NCBI GenBank assembly: GCA_013003335.1
Contig: JABDJT010000326.1
Span: forward strand, 1 to 14,965
Source of the DNA: Verrucomicrobiales bacterium
GTDB taxonomy: Bacteria > Verrucomicrobiota > Verrucomicrobiia > Verrucomicrobiales > DEV007
Length of the DNA stretch: 14,965 nucleotides
Direction: 5' to 3'
How positions within the stretch are numbered: position 1 is the first letter of the stretch; each line of letters starts with the position of its first letter. The notes under the pieces were generated by a model, which was not told the origin of the DNA, did no database searches, and saw only the letters and a program-made list of their open reading frames with translations. This document shows, in pieces, positions 6,990 to 14,186 of this stretch. Both the position numbers and the translations under genes were made by a program.

Positions 6990-7025
6990 TTCGATCCAAC
7001 AGGTTCGGTTTGCCGAACCAACCCT
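6990..7025 (-). repeat. Dispersed repeat, copy 3 (short, inverted, hairpin)
   Basis: On the minus strand this reads AGGGTTGGTTCGGCAAACC, then GAACCTGTTGGATCG and AAAA. The first part matches 18 of 19 bases of the core in copies 1 and 4; the second resembles their right end (GAATCTGTTGATTCG). The middle of the element is missing. The result contains a perfect hairpin, GGTTCGG (7002-7008), TTTG loop, CCGAACC (7013-7019). It lies 3 bases beyond the amidohydrolase stop, so it may help end that transcript before the PcfJ-domain gene. Confidence 0.7.
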
Positions 7026-7027
7026 CT

Positions 7028-7972
7028 TCAATCGAAATCAATGATCCGGCGGGCATTGCCGTGCATGATTTTTGCAGTTGCCGCGTCGTTTCCTTCGAGG
7101 AGTCGTTTCACGATCGAGATCGTCCCGGCCCCGGAACAGCCTTTGCCTTCGCCTGTTTTGTCCGCGCAATCCGTTCCGAGACAGAGCTTGTCCTGGTGGC
7201 GTTCGAGAAACCCGGCAGCATGCTCCTCGTCCCGGGTGAGGGAATTCTGACCGGAACCGGCCGAAAGATCACCGTAAAAGTTCTCGTAGTCGGCGAGATA
7301 CCGGTCGGTCAGCCCGCCCGGTTTCACCTTTGTTTTCGGATACATGACCTCCTGCTTGTGATTGGCGTCGATGTTTCCCCACATGGTCTGGGCATGGCCA
7401 ACGAAAGTGGTTTTGGGATAATTTTTCAGCATCGAAGGGAGGCGATCGAAGCCCATGTTGTAGGATTTATGCTGAAAATGGAGCAGGACCGGGACCTCGA
7501 ATTCGGCGGCGATTTCGTAAATCAACTGCATCGGCTTGGAATCGAGTTCGAGCTTGAATTTCTGTTCGCCGATCCCCTTGGCACCGCTCTTCAGCCATTT
7601 TTCGAGATCGGCTTTCGTAGAATCGAGGTCGGGGACCTGGTTGCAAAAATAGACGAATTTTCCAGGGTGCAGTTTGGTGAGCCGAATGGCGGCTTCGGTT
7701 CCGAATACGCGGGCAGCGAGTCCATTGGCGCGGCCATTGTTGGTTGATGAAAGATTGAATTGTCCACCCGAGGGAAGCAGGACGGTCTTGCTCACCCCCA
7801 TGGTATCCTGGTGCTTGACGAGCACCTCGTTCGTTCGGCCGTGAAAATTCACATGCTGGTGAATATCGATGATTTCGACATCAGATTTTGCGGCGTTTGT
7901 GAATTGCGGGACCGCTGCTGTCGCCGTGGCTGCGAAAGAAGTCGTCGTTTTGAGGAAATTGCGTCGTTTCAT
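7028..7972 (-). CDS. Tat-exported amidohydrolase (amidohydrolase_2 family)
   Basis: The 314-residue protein starts with a twin-arginine signal, MKRRNFLKTTTSFAATATAA, so it is likely exported folded to the periplasm. The mature part has amidohydrolase-2 TIM-barrel features: DIHQH with metal-ligand candidates His38 and His40, VLLHFQH (His165, His168), FVGHAQ (His193) and a late GTD motif (Asp268). This family includes metal-dependent decarboxylases, lactonases and hydrolases; the substrate cannot be told. ATG 7972 is chosen because it opens directly on the Tat signal; the frame is open up to 8200, but that part overlaps the divergent gene. The two divergent starts are only 67 bases apart, so their control region is shared. 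Short repeat copy 3 follows the stop. Confidence 0.87.
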   Translation of the reverse strand: MKRRNFLKTTTSFAATATAAVPQFTNAAKSDVEIIDIHQHVNFHGRTNEVLVKHQDTMGVSKTVLLPSGGQFNLSSTNNGRANGLAARVFGTEAAIRLTKLHPGKFVYFCNQVPDLDSTKADLEKWLKSGAKGIGEQKFKLELDSKPMQLIYEIAAEFEVPVLLHFQHKSYNMGFDRLPSMLKNYPKTTFVGHAQTMWGNIDANHKQEVMYPKTKVKPGGLTDRYLADYENFYGDLSAGSGQNSLTRDEEHAAGFLERHQDKLCLGTDCADKTGEGKGCSGAGTISIVKRLLEGNDAATAKIMHGNARRIIDFD

Positions 7973-8039
7973 GATGAGGCGGGTTTGCGTTCCGGAATCG
8001 GCTGTTATTCTTACCTCCGACCCCCTAATTTCGACCAGC

Positions 8040-10730
8040 ATGAAAGTTCGCCTTTTCGCCGGAATGACGTCCCTCCTCCTGCTTGTTTCGCCGGTCGTGA
8101 CCGGCCAGGAACCGGAGGCAGACCCCAGTGAACTCCCCCGAATTCCTGCCACGGAGCCGAAGGACGTGATGGATACGTTTGAGGTGGTCCCCGGATACAA
8201 ACTTGAGTTGGTGGCCCATGAGCCGGATGTGGTGGACCCGATCGCGATGGCGTTCGATGAAACGGGCGCGATGTTTGTCGTGGAAATGCGGGGCTACTCC
8301 GAAAGGAGGGATGAATCGCTGGGGCGCATTCGCAAACTGGTCGATTCGGATGGCGACGGGATTTTCGAGACCTCGACGGTCTACGTGGATGGACTGCAGT
8401 GGCCGACAGGGGTGACCTGTTTCAAGGGAGGCGTTTTCGTCGCTGCGACTCCGGATTTGTTTTACTTCAAGGACACGGATGGCGACGGGAAGTCCGATGA
8501 AAAAATGCACGTTTTCACCGGATTCGGTCCACCGGCGGATCAGTTGAGAGTCAACATGCAGGCACTCTTCAACAGTTTGCAGTGGGGGCCTGATAACCGG
8601 ATTTGGGGGGCCACGGCCCGAAACGGGGGGATGGTTCGGCGGCCGGAGGCACCGGAAAGCGCGGCAGTGAATTTGCGGGGTGCGGACTTTTCATTCGACC
8701 CGGAAAAACTCGATTTTCGGGCGGAGAATGGCACTGCCCAGTACGGAATGAGTTTTGATTCCAACGGGAATCGCTACATTTGCAGCAATTCGAATCACAT
8801 CATCCGCGTGATGTGGGAGCGCCCCTGGACTGCGGTCAATCCGCTCTACAGCCTGCCATCTCCGCTGGTTTCGATTGCGGATGACGGCAGCGCGGCGCCG
8901 GTTTACCGGATCAGCCCGGATGAACCGTGGCGCATCGTGCGGACCAGGTGGCGGGTCGCAGGTGCGGTGAAGGGAATGGTGGAGGGCGGTGGCCGGGTGT
9001 CGGGCTATTTTACCTCGGCAACGGGAATCACGATTTATCGGGGCGATGCGATGCCGAATTGCCGTGGCTTCGCCTTCGTGGGTGATGTCGGCAGCAATCT
9101 GGTGCACCGGAAAAAAATCAGTGGGAGCGGTGTGCAGCCGGTAGCCAGCCGGGTGGACAAGGAAAAGGAGTTCATTGCCTCGAAAGACAACTGGTTCCGT
9201 CCGGCCAACTTTGCGAACGGGCCGGATGGCGCTCTCTACATCGCTGACATGTATCGGGAGACAATCGAGCATCCCTGGTCGATTCCGGAAGGCATCAAGA
9301 AGCATGTCGATCTGAATTCGGGTTGGGATCGCGGTCGGATTTACCGGGTCTCGGCCTCACGTTTCAAGCGGCCGGAGATTCCAAATTTGGCCGAAAAAAA
9401 CGACGCCGAACTGCAAACGCTCAGCCGGAATGGCTCGAACGCCTGGGAGCGGGATACTGCGCGGAGGCTGCTCTTCGAGCGGGGATATCATCCGGGCAAC
9501 GTCACCTCAAACACGCCGTTTCGGAAGGCGCTGGCCCTGGCGCGGGCAAAGACGTCAGAGGAGAAAAGCGCTCAGTTGGTCGAACTCGCCAAGAAAGCGG
9601 ATGATGACAAATGGATGATTGCGGCGGTCACCCACGCGGTCCAAATCCCGGACGACGCGAAAGCGGTGTTTTCCGCCGGCGGACCGGAACTGCAACTCGA
9701 AGTTGCTGAGCTGATAGGCAAAATGGATTGGACCGAGGCACCAAAATGGATCGCATCGAAAATCAAAGCAGACAGCCACGGGATCGGGGTGCTGGCCCGG
9801 TTTGCCTCCACTGCGAAATCGCGGGCCGCAGAGGGGAACGGGGCTATCATCGGCCTGGCGCGGGCGATCGTGGCTGACCCAAAATCATCCGGCAGCCGCC
9901 GTACCAGGGCGTTTTCTCTTCTGGTTTCCACCGGGCAGATCAGCGAGGCCGGGCTGGAAAAAATCCTGACGAATTCTCAAATTGATTCGGCCTTCCGGCT
10001 CCAGGCATTCGATGCATTTTCCGCAAAGAATCCGACCGGTCTGGCCGGGGTCCTTGTTGAAAACTGGTCGGACATGCCTCCTGAAATCAAGAGCCGCGCC
10101 GTGCCCTTCCTGGTTTTTCCGAAAAAAGATCGCGCAATGATTTTGCTGGAGGCGCTCCAGGCGGGGACCATTGAAAAGACGGAAATTCCCCCGGACCAGG
10201 CCGAAAAACTCCGCAAGCACAGCAGCAAGCAGGTCGCCGCGCTGGCGAACCAGTTGCTCCCGGCACCGGTTGTGGTTTCGCGTGCCGACGTGGTGAAAAA
10301 ATATGAGAAAGCCCTGAAATTGAAAGGCGACCCCGCAAAAGGGAAAGTGGTCTATCAAAAAGCCTGCCTCACGTGTCACAAATCGCCTGACGGGGAGGGA
10401 TTTGCCGTCGGCCCGGATTTCACGACATTCAAAACTGCCGGCCCGGATTCGATTTTGAAAAACCTGTTCGATCCGAATGCTGAGATTGCCCCGCAGTATC
10501 AGGCCTACGCATTCACCCTGAACAACGGCGAGCAGTATTCCGCGATTATTGCAGAGGAAAACCAGACCGACGTCACGATCCGGATGTTGGGCGGGGTAGA
10601 AAAAACATTTCCCCGAAAAGAAGTAAAGAGCATGAAAGGACTCGGAATTTCCCTCATGCCCGAGGGTCTGGAAGCGACCATGACGGTCGAGGACGTCTCT
10701 GATCTTCTGGCCTATATCGCGGGAGAATGA
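8040..10730 (+). CDS. PVC-type secreted propeller/HEAT/c-type cytochrome protein
   Basis: The 896-residue protein has a Sec signal (MKVRLFAGMTSLLLLVSPVVTG) and three parts. The N-terminal half resembles the 'membrane-bound dehydrogenase' beta-propeller of Planctomycetes and Verrucomicrobia (TIGR02604-like): DPIAMAFDETGAMFVVEMRG, calcium-loop-like DSDGDG (102-107) and DTDGDG (145-150), and DGALYIADMYRETIEHP from about 396. The middle (about 450-740) is helical, with HEAT-like character. The C-terminus carries a heme-binding cytochrome domain: GKVVYQKACLTCHKSPDG with C776-x-x-C779-H780, then VGPDFT, a DPNAEIAPQY segment and a late MPEGLE that could give the distal Met. It is probably a periplasmic oxidoreductase passing electrons to the respiratory chain; the substrate is unknown. 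ATG 8040 is chosen for the signal peptide. The frame is open upstream to 7869, but that part lies within the divergent amidohydrolase gene. Confidence 0.9.
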   Translation: MKVRLFAGMTSLLLLVSPVVTGQEPEADPSELPRIPATEPKDVMDTFEVVPGYKLELVAHEPDVVDPIAMAFDETGAMFVVEMRGYSERRDESLGRIRKLVDSDGDGIFETSTVYVDGLQWPTGVTCFKGGVFVAATPDLFYFKDTDGDGKSDEKMHVFTGFGPPADQLRVNMQALFNSLQWGPDNRIWGATARNGGMVRRPEAPESAAVNLRGADFSFDPEKLDFRAENGTAQYGMSFDSNGNRYICSNSNHIIRVMWERPWTAVNPLYSLPSPLVSIADDGSAAPVYRISPDEPWRIVRTRWRVAGAVKGMVEGGGRVSGYFTSATGITIYRGDAMPNCRGFAFVGDVGSNLVHRKKISGSGVQPVASRVDKEKEFIASKDNWFRPANFANGPDGALYIADMYRETIEHPWSIPEGIKKHVDLNSGWDRGRIYRVSASRFKRPEIPNLAEKNDAELQTLSRNGSNAWERDTARRLLFERGYHPGNVTSNTPFRKALALARAKTSEEKSAQLVELAKKADDDKWMIAAVTHAVQIPDDAKAVFSAGGPELQLEVAELIGKMDWTEAPKWIASKIKADSHGIGVLARFASTAKSRAAEGNGAIIGLARAIVADPKSSGSRRTRAFSLLVSTGQISEAGLEKILTNSQIDSAFRLQAFDAFSAKNPTGLAGVLVENWSDMPPEIKSRAVPFLVFPKKDRAMILLEALQAGTIEKTEIPPDQAEKLRKHSSKQVAALANQLLPAPVVVSRADVVKKYEKALKLKGDPAKGKVVYQKACLTCHKSPDGEGFAVGPDFTTFKTAGPDSILKNLFDPNAEIAPQYQAYAFTLNNGEQYSAIIAEENQTDVTIRMLGGVEKTFPRKEVKSMKGLGISLMPEGLEATMTVEDVSDLLAYIAGE

Positions 10731-10765
10731 CAGAAAGTGGGCACGTTTTAAATAATTTGGAATTC

Positions 10766-10795
10766 TTGACCAATTTTGCGATTTGTGGGTAGGGT
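10766..10795 (+). promoter_or_regulatory. Candidate promoter of the small membrane protein
   Basis: TTGACC (10766-10771, 5 of 6 to the -35 consensus) is followed after 18 bases by a weak -10, TAGGGT (10790-10795). The leader of about 60 bases ends in an A-rich stretch carrying the direct repeat ACTCAAAAAA at 10829-10838 and 10850-10859. The -10 is poor, so the call is tentative. Confidence 0.4.
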
Positions 10796-10861
10796 TGGAA
10801 ATCTGCGGGCAATCCCGTGCGCAGTTCCACTCAAAAAAACTAACTACTTACTCAAAAAATT

Positions 10862-11140
10862 ATGGCAGCAATAGGAGGAATTCTGATGTTGATCGGGGGC
10901 GTTGGCTCTCTCGTTTTCTGGATCATCTCAATCGTCAAGGCCTTTAAAGCAAACGACACCCTCTGGGGCGTGTTGAACATCTTTATCGCCATCTGCGGAC
11001 TGATCTGGCTGTACATGAACGGCCAGAAGAAACTCGGCAACTATTGGTTGCTTTGCATCATCGCTTACATCGTTGGATTTGTTCTCGCGATGGTCGGTGC
11101 CGGCAGCATGGAAATCCCGGAACCGGCACCTGCCGGTTGA
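10862..11140 (+). CDS. Small three-helix membrane protein, unknown function
   Basis: The product has 92 residues and three hydrophobic segments, about 3-25, 34-52 and 61-80, joined by short loops (KAFKANDT and NGQKKLGN) and ending in the polar tail MEIPEPAPAG. The basic first loop-side residues (KAFK, KK) suggest cytoplasmic loops, but topology is uncertain. I recognise no family; it resembles the many small hydrophobic proteins of unknown role in bacteria. It stands alone, with a candidate promoter upstream, an A-rich leader without Shine-Dalgarno and a good terminator after it, which suggests an independently expressed unit. The clean start after the leader and the amphipathic logic of the sequence support a real gene. 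Confidence 0.75.
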   Translation: MAAIGGILMLIGGVGSLVFWIISIVKAFKANDTLWGVLNIFIAICGLIWLYMNGQKKLGNYWLLCIIAYIVGFVLAMVGAGSMEIPEPAPAG

Positions 11141-11165
11141 TCCATTCCAAAATCAATTCCGATAC

Positions 11166-11202
11166 CGCCTCGCTCGCTTCGGCTTGCGGGGCGTTTTCGT
11201 TT
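11166..11202 (+). terminator. Intrinsic terminator after the small membrane protein gene
   Basis: CGCCTCGC (11166-11173) pairs with GCGGGGCG (11186-11193), eight pairs with one T-G wobble, around a 12-base loop, followed directly by TTTTCGTTT. It lies 25 bases after the stop. There is no T-run for the opposite direction, so it acts on the plus strand only. Confidence 0.8.
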
Positions 11203-11219
11203 CAGGCGTGATCGATTCT

Positions 11220-12155
11220 TCACCCGATTGCCTCGCGCATTTCGGCCAGGACCTTCGGCACCTCTTTATAAGGATCTCCAGCCGCCTCGTATTCCAGCAC
11301 GACGAAGCCCCGATATCCCGCATCCCGGAGGATCTTCATCATTCTCGGAAAATCCGCCTCCTGCTCTTTTCCGGCGACTTTCAGGGACACTTTGACCTGC
11401 ACATTCACCGCGTATGGCGCACTCGCTTCCATATCGTCATACGGATTGTCGGACCGGAAATTGCCGGTATCCAGGTTCACGCCCACCCACGGGCTTTTGA
11501 CCGCTTTGACAATGCGCAACAGCCGGTCCGCCGTCCCAATGCTGTCGTGATTTTCAATGCCGAGAAAAATGCCCTTTTTGCCAGCGTATTCCGCCGCTTC
11601 CTCCAGCGCTTCGATCGCGTTCTGCTCCGCTTGTTCTTCCGAAACGCCTTTGGGATGTTTTCCCGCGAAAACGCGAATGTGGGGCGCACCCATGATCTGT
11701 GAGTAATCGATCCAGTCCTTCACGTATTTCATTTGCTCTGTCCGTTCCGGAGCGCCTTTCGGATAGGAAAAATTATTCCCCACAGCTGTCCCGGCGATGG
11801 GAACGCCCGACACGTGAGCGCGGTGGCGGCATCTCGCCAGCAAATCCGATGAATCGACGTCCGGCGGAAAAAAATAACTCGTCAGCTCGGCCCCGACGTT
11901 GTTTTCCGCGCAATAATCGATAAATCCGGGCATGCCCATCATCCGTTTCGCATCAGCGACCTCACGTTCCTTGCCCCGCATGTATTGGAAAAAATTCCGG
12001 AACGAATAGGCGGCCAATCCGGGCTGCAAATGAGCACCAGTGCCCGCTCGCTCGAACGGATTTTCCACCGCGAACCCGGTCGCGCCGGCAACCGTGAGGC
12101 CTCCGGCCCAGCCCAGGAACTCTCTTCGATTTTGGGAAAGATTTGAGTCGATCAT
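11220..12155 (-). CDS. Tat-exported sugar phosphate isomerase/epimerase-like TIM barrel protein
   Basis: The 311-residue protein begins MIDSNLSQNRREFLGWAGGL, a twin-arginine signal (RREFLG), followed by an AP-endonuclease-2-like TIM barrel (xylose isomerase-like, PF01261 type). Visible elements are PGLAAYSFRNFF (45-56), HIRVFAGKHPKG (159-170), GIENHDS with Glu201, GVNLDTGNF with Asp229, and VVLEYE with Glu288 and Glu290 as late metal-ligand candidates. At the strand where many relatives carry HxHxKD, this one has NVQVKVS, lacking the His. Exported members are common in PVC bacteria and are thought to act on sugars; the substrate here is unknown. The frame is open to 12260, but the extra N-terminus is translated repeat copy 4, so ATG 12155 is right. 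It converges with the small membrane protein gene and diverges from purD. Confidence 0.88.
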   Translation of the reverse strand: MIDSNLSQNRREFLGWAGGLTVAGATGFAVENPFERAGTGAHLQPGLAAYSFRNFFQYMRGKEREVADAKRMMGMPGFIDYCAENNVGAELTSYFFPPDVDSSDLLARCRHRAHVSGVPIAGTAVGNNFSYPKGAPERTEQMKYVKDWIDYSQIMGAPHIRVFAGKHPKGVSEEQAEQNAIEALEEAAEYAGKKGIFLGIENHDSIGTADRLLRIVKAVKSPWVGVNLDTGNFRSDNPYDDMEASAPYAVNVQVKVSLKVAGKEQEADFPRMMKILRDAGYRGFVVLEYEAAGDPYKEVPKVLAEMREAIG

Positions 12156-12191
12156 GGGCCGAGTATCGCGGTTCCAATCGGCACTGGCAAG

Positions 12192-12282
12192 AAAACGAAC
12201 CAACAGGGTTGGTTCGCCAAACCGATTGACTTCACTCCGTTCCGTCTTTCTACACTTCACTGCGAATCTGTTGATTCGTTTT
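12192..12282 (+). repeat. Dispersed inverted-repeat element, copy 4
   Basis: This 91 bp copy has the best-preserved ends. AAAACGAACCAACAG (12192-12206) matches the reverse complement of CTGTTGATTCGTTTT (12268-12282) at 14 of 15 positions. The internal core GGGTTGGTTCGCCAAACC is identical to copy 1; the middle contains TTCACTCCGTTCCGTCTTTC. It lies between the isomerase-like gene and purD, upstream of both. Its minus-strand translation gives RFGEPTLLVRF, which would wrongly lengthen the isomerase-like protein. Confidence 0.87.
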
Positions 12283-12295
12283 GACGGTCTTTTCC

Positions 12296-12323
12296 TTGCA
12301 ACGAATTCAGTCTGCTCTTTAAT
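12296..12323 (+). promoter_or_regulatory. Candidate promoter of purD
   Basis: TTGCAA (12296-12301, 4 of 6 to the -35 consensus) is followed after 16 bases by TTTAAT (12318-12323, 5 of 6 to the -10 consensus). The start would fall near 12330, about 11 bases before the ATG, leaving a very short leader without room for a Shine-Dalgarno or riboswitch. It lies just outside repeat copy 4. Confidence 0.5.
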
Positions 12324-12340
12324 CGGGTCACCATCTGCCC

Positions 12341-13591
12341 ATGAAAATTCTCGTAGTCGGAAAAGGCGGTCGCGAACACGCGATTATCACCGCCCTTCAC
12401 GAATCCCCCACCGAAACCGAGATTTTTTCTTTCCCGGGAAGCGACGCGATTTTTGAACTGGCCCAACCGGGCGATGCCTCCGATCTACCGACATTGATTG
12501 AATTCCTGCAGCGGGAGAATTTCGACCTCTGCGTGGCCGGGGAAGAGAGTTACCTGGTGAAAGGCGACGGCCTGGCGAATTGCTGCGAGCGGATTGGAAT
12601 TCCCTGCTGGGGTCCGCCGAAAGAAGCTGCGCAACTCGAAGCGAGCAAGGAGTTTGCGAAGGAGTTCATGGTCCGGCACTCCATCCCGACGGGCGGTTAC
12701 GCCTCCGTGAACACGGTGGAGGAAGCCCGCGAAGCGATCGGCGAAACATATCCGACCGTTCTGAAATTCGACGGCCTCGCGGCCGGGAAAGGGGTGGCCG
12801 TTTGCCCGGATGAGGCCTCGGCGGAGGAGTTCATCGACGAGGTGCTGGGCCAGCGGAAATTCGGCGAAGGCCGGCTGTTGGTGGAGGAATTTCTCGACGG
12901 CCCGGAGATTTCGATTTTTGCGTCAGTCGTCGATTCCGAATATCAAATCCTCGCACCGGCGCGGGACTACAAGCGGATTTATGACGCCGATGAAGGCCCG
13001 AACACTGGTGGGATGGGCGCGGTTTGTTCACTGGACATGTTCGAGGGCAATCTTCGGGAAGTGGTTGAGGAAACGATTATCAAACCGACCGTGGAAGGCC
13101 TCCAGAAAGACGGGCTCCCGTATCGAGGATTTCTCTATTTCGGCCTGATGCTGACGGCCGACGGCCCGAAGATTCTCGAATACAACTGCCGCTTCGGCGA
13201 CCCCGAGGCGCAGGCGGTTCTGCCGATGATTACCGGCGATTTTGCTCAGTATGTGTTTGAGGGTGCCAAAGGAAACCTGCAGTCCGATCTGATCGGCTTC
13301 AAAGACGGCTGGAGCATTTGTCTTGTGTCCGCCTCCGCCGGGTATCCGGCCAGTTCCCGCAGTGGTGACGTGATTTCCGGTTTCGAAAATGTAGAGGACG
13401 CCCGGATTTTTCATGCCGGAACAAGCCGGAATGCCGACGGGAATTACGAGACAGCCGGCGGCCGCGTCTACGTGGTGGTCGCTCACGGTGATACCCGCGA
13501 AGCTGCCGTGGAAAAAGTTTACGCGGAGTCGGACAAGGTTTCCTTTGACGGAATGCAGCGCCGGACCGATATCGGCACACGAAATTTCTGA
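12341..13591 (+). CDS. purD: Phosphoribosylamine-glycine ligase (GAR synthetase)
   Basis: PurD joins glycine to phosphoribosylamine using ATP, the second step of purine synthesis in the cytoplasm. The 416-residue length is normal. The N-terminal domain opens with ILVVGKGGREHAI (3-15). The ATP-grasp part shows KFDGLAAGKGVAV (142-154), GPNTGGMGAV (219-228) and the metal-binding EYNCRFGDPEAQ (280-291). The C-terminal domain contains GGRVYVVVAHGDT. One variation is GEESYLVKGDG (67-77), where most enzymes have GPE-x-PL-x-x-G. ATG 12341 begins exactly at the conserved N-terminus, with no Shine-Dalgarno. It is followed after 25 bases by pyrR, so purine and pyrimidine genes appear to be co-transcribed. 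Confidence 0.95.
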   Translation: MKILVVGKGGREHAIITALHESPTETEIFSFPGSDAIFELAQPGDASDLPTLIEFLQRENFDLCVAGEESYLVKGDGLANCCERIGIPCWGPPKEAAQLEASKEFAKEFMVRHSIPTGGYASVNTVEEAREAIGETYPTVLKFDGLAAGKGVAVCPDEASAEEFIDEVLGQRKFGEGRLLVEEFLDGPEISIFASVVDSEYQILAPARDYKRIYDADEGPNTGGMGAVCSLDMFEGNLREVVEETIIKPTVEGLQKDGLPYRGFLYFGLMLTADGPKILEYNCRFGDPEAQAVLPMITGDFAQYVFEGAKGNLQSDLIGFKDGWSICLVSASAGYPASSRSGDVISGFENVEDARIFHAGTSRNADGNYETAGGRVYVVVAHGDTREAAVEKVYAESDKVSFDGMQRRTDIGTRNF

Positions 13592-13616
13592 AATTGGCCG
13601 GGTACAATACGACGAT

Positions 13617-14186
13617 TTGAGCGAAGCGAACATCACCACCGAGGAATTTCTCAGCGAGGCCGACATCGCGAACAAAGTGCGTCGGCTGGCCTACGAGATA
13701 TTGGAAACATGCCGTGATGACAAACCGGCGTTCGTTGGAATTTTCACGCGCGGGGTGACGCTCGCGAAACGGGTTGCGGCGGTTCTCGAAAAGGAGGGCC
13801 ACGATTTTCCGATCGGAACACTCGATATCTCGCTTTACAGGGACGATCTCGACAATCTGGGGGATTCGCTGCCGACGCTGGAAAGTTCCGATGTGCCCTT
13901 CGCCCTGGAAGGTACGCGCGTGATTTTGTTCGACGAGGTCGTTTTCACCGGTCGGACAATTCGGGCGGCGCTGGACGGGCTGATGGATTACGGACGACCC
14001 TCCAAGATTGAGTTGGCCGTGCTGGTGGACCGGGGTCACCGTGAGATTCCGATTCAACCGGACTACGTTGGTGTGAAAATCGAAACGAAGCTGAATCAGT
14101 ACGTGAGAGTGCGTTTCCAGGAGGACGACGGCGAAGAGGGGGTCTTTTTGATCACCGAGCACGACGAAGGGGGGGAGACGAAATGA
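13617..14186 (+). CDS. pyrR: PyrR-type pyrimidine regulator / uracil phosphoribosyltransferase
   Basis: PyrR binds pyr mRNA in response to UMP/UTP in Firmicutes and often also has uracil phosphoribosyltransferase activity. The 189-residue product has the PRPP-binding loop RVILFDEVVFTGRTIRAALD (101-120) and the PyrR-typical tail DRGHREIPIQPDYVG (138-152). The loop has Asp-Glu (106-107) where most have Asp-Asp. The TTG at 13617 (MSEANITTEE) is chosen because it gives the usual family length; the frame is open back to 13413, but that part overlaps purD. No ATG is available in the correct place and no Shine-Dalgarno is seen. The stop TGA overlaps the pyrB ATG (ATGA), so pyrB translation is probably coupled. 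No attenuator hairpin fits in the 25 bases between purD and pyrR. Confidence 0.88.
   Translation: MSEANITTEEFLSEADIANKVRRLAYEILETCRDDKPAFVGIFTRGVTLAKRVAAVLEKEGHDFPIGTLDISLYRDDLDNLGDSLPTLESSDVPFALEGTRVILFDEVVFTGRTIRAALDGLMDYGRPSKIELAVLVDRGHREIPIQPDYVGVKIETKLNQYVRVRFQEDDGEEGVFLITEHDEGGETK
14167..14177 (+). promoter_or_regulatory. Ribosome binding site of pyrB
   Basis: AAGGGGGGGAG lies five bases before the pyrB ATG (14183), inside the last codons of pyrR. It is the only strong Shine-Dalgarno-like sequence I found at a gene start in this window and confirms the overlapping start. Confidence 0.7.

Noticed and set aside
7010..7747. Plus-strand frame of 245 codons
   Set aside because: Antisense to the Tat-exported amidohydrolase; no family features.
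7869..8039. N-terminal extension of the PVC-type cytochrome protein
   Set aside because: It lies in the divergent amidohydrolase gene and would bury the clear signal peptide beginning at 8040.
10785..10798. Possible fifth repeat copy (AGGGTTGG after the PVC-type gene)
   Set aside because: Only eight bases match, with no neighbouring repeat ends, so chance is the simpler explanation.
11073..11702. Plus-strand frame of 209 codons after the small membrane protein
   Set aside because: It crosses a strong terminator and is antisense to the isomerase-like gene.
1289..12282. CRISPR array made of the repeated element
   Set aside because: Copies are kilobases apart, in both orientations and diverged; there is no regular spacing and there are no cas genes.
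13299..14162. Minus-strand frame of 287 codons across purD and pyrR
   Set aside because: Antisense to two well-supported genes; no motif seen.
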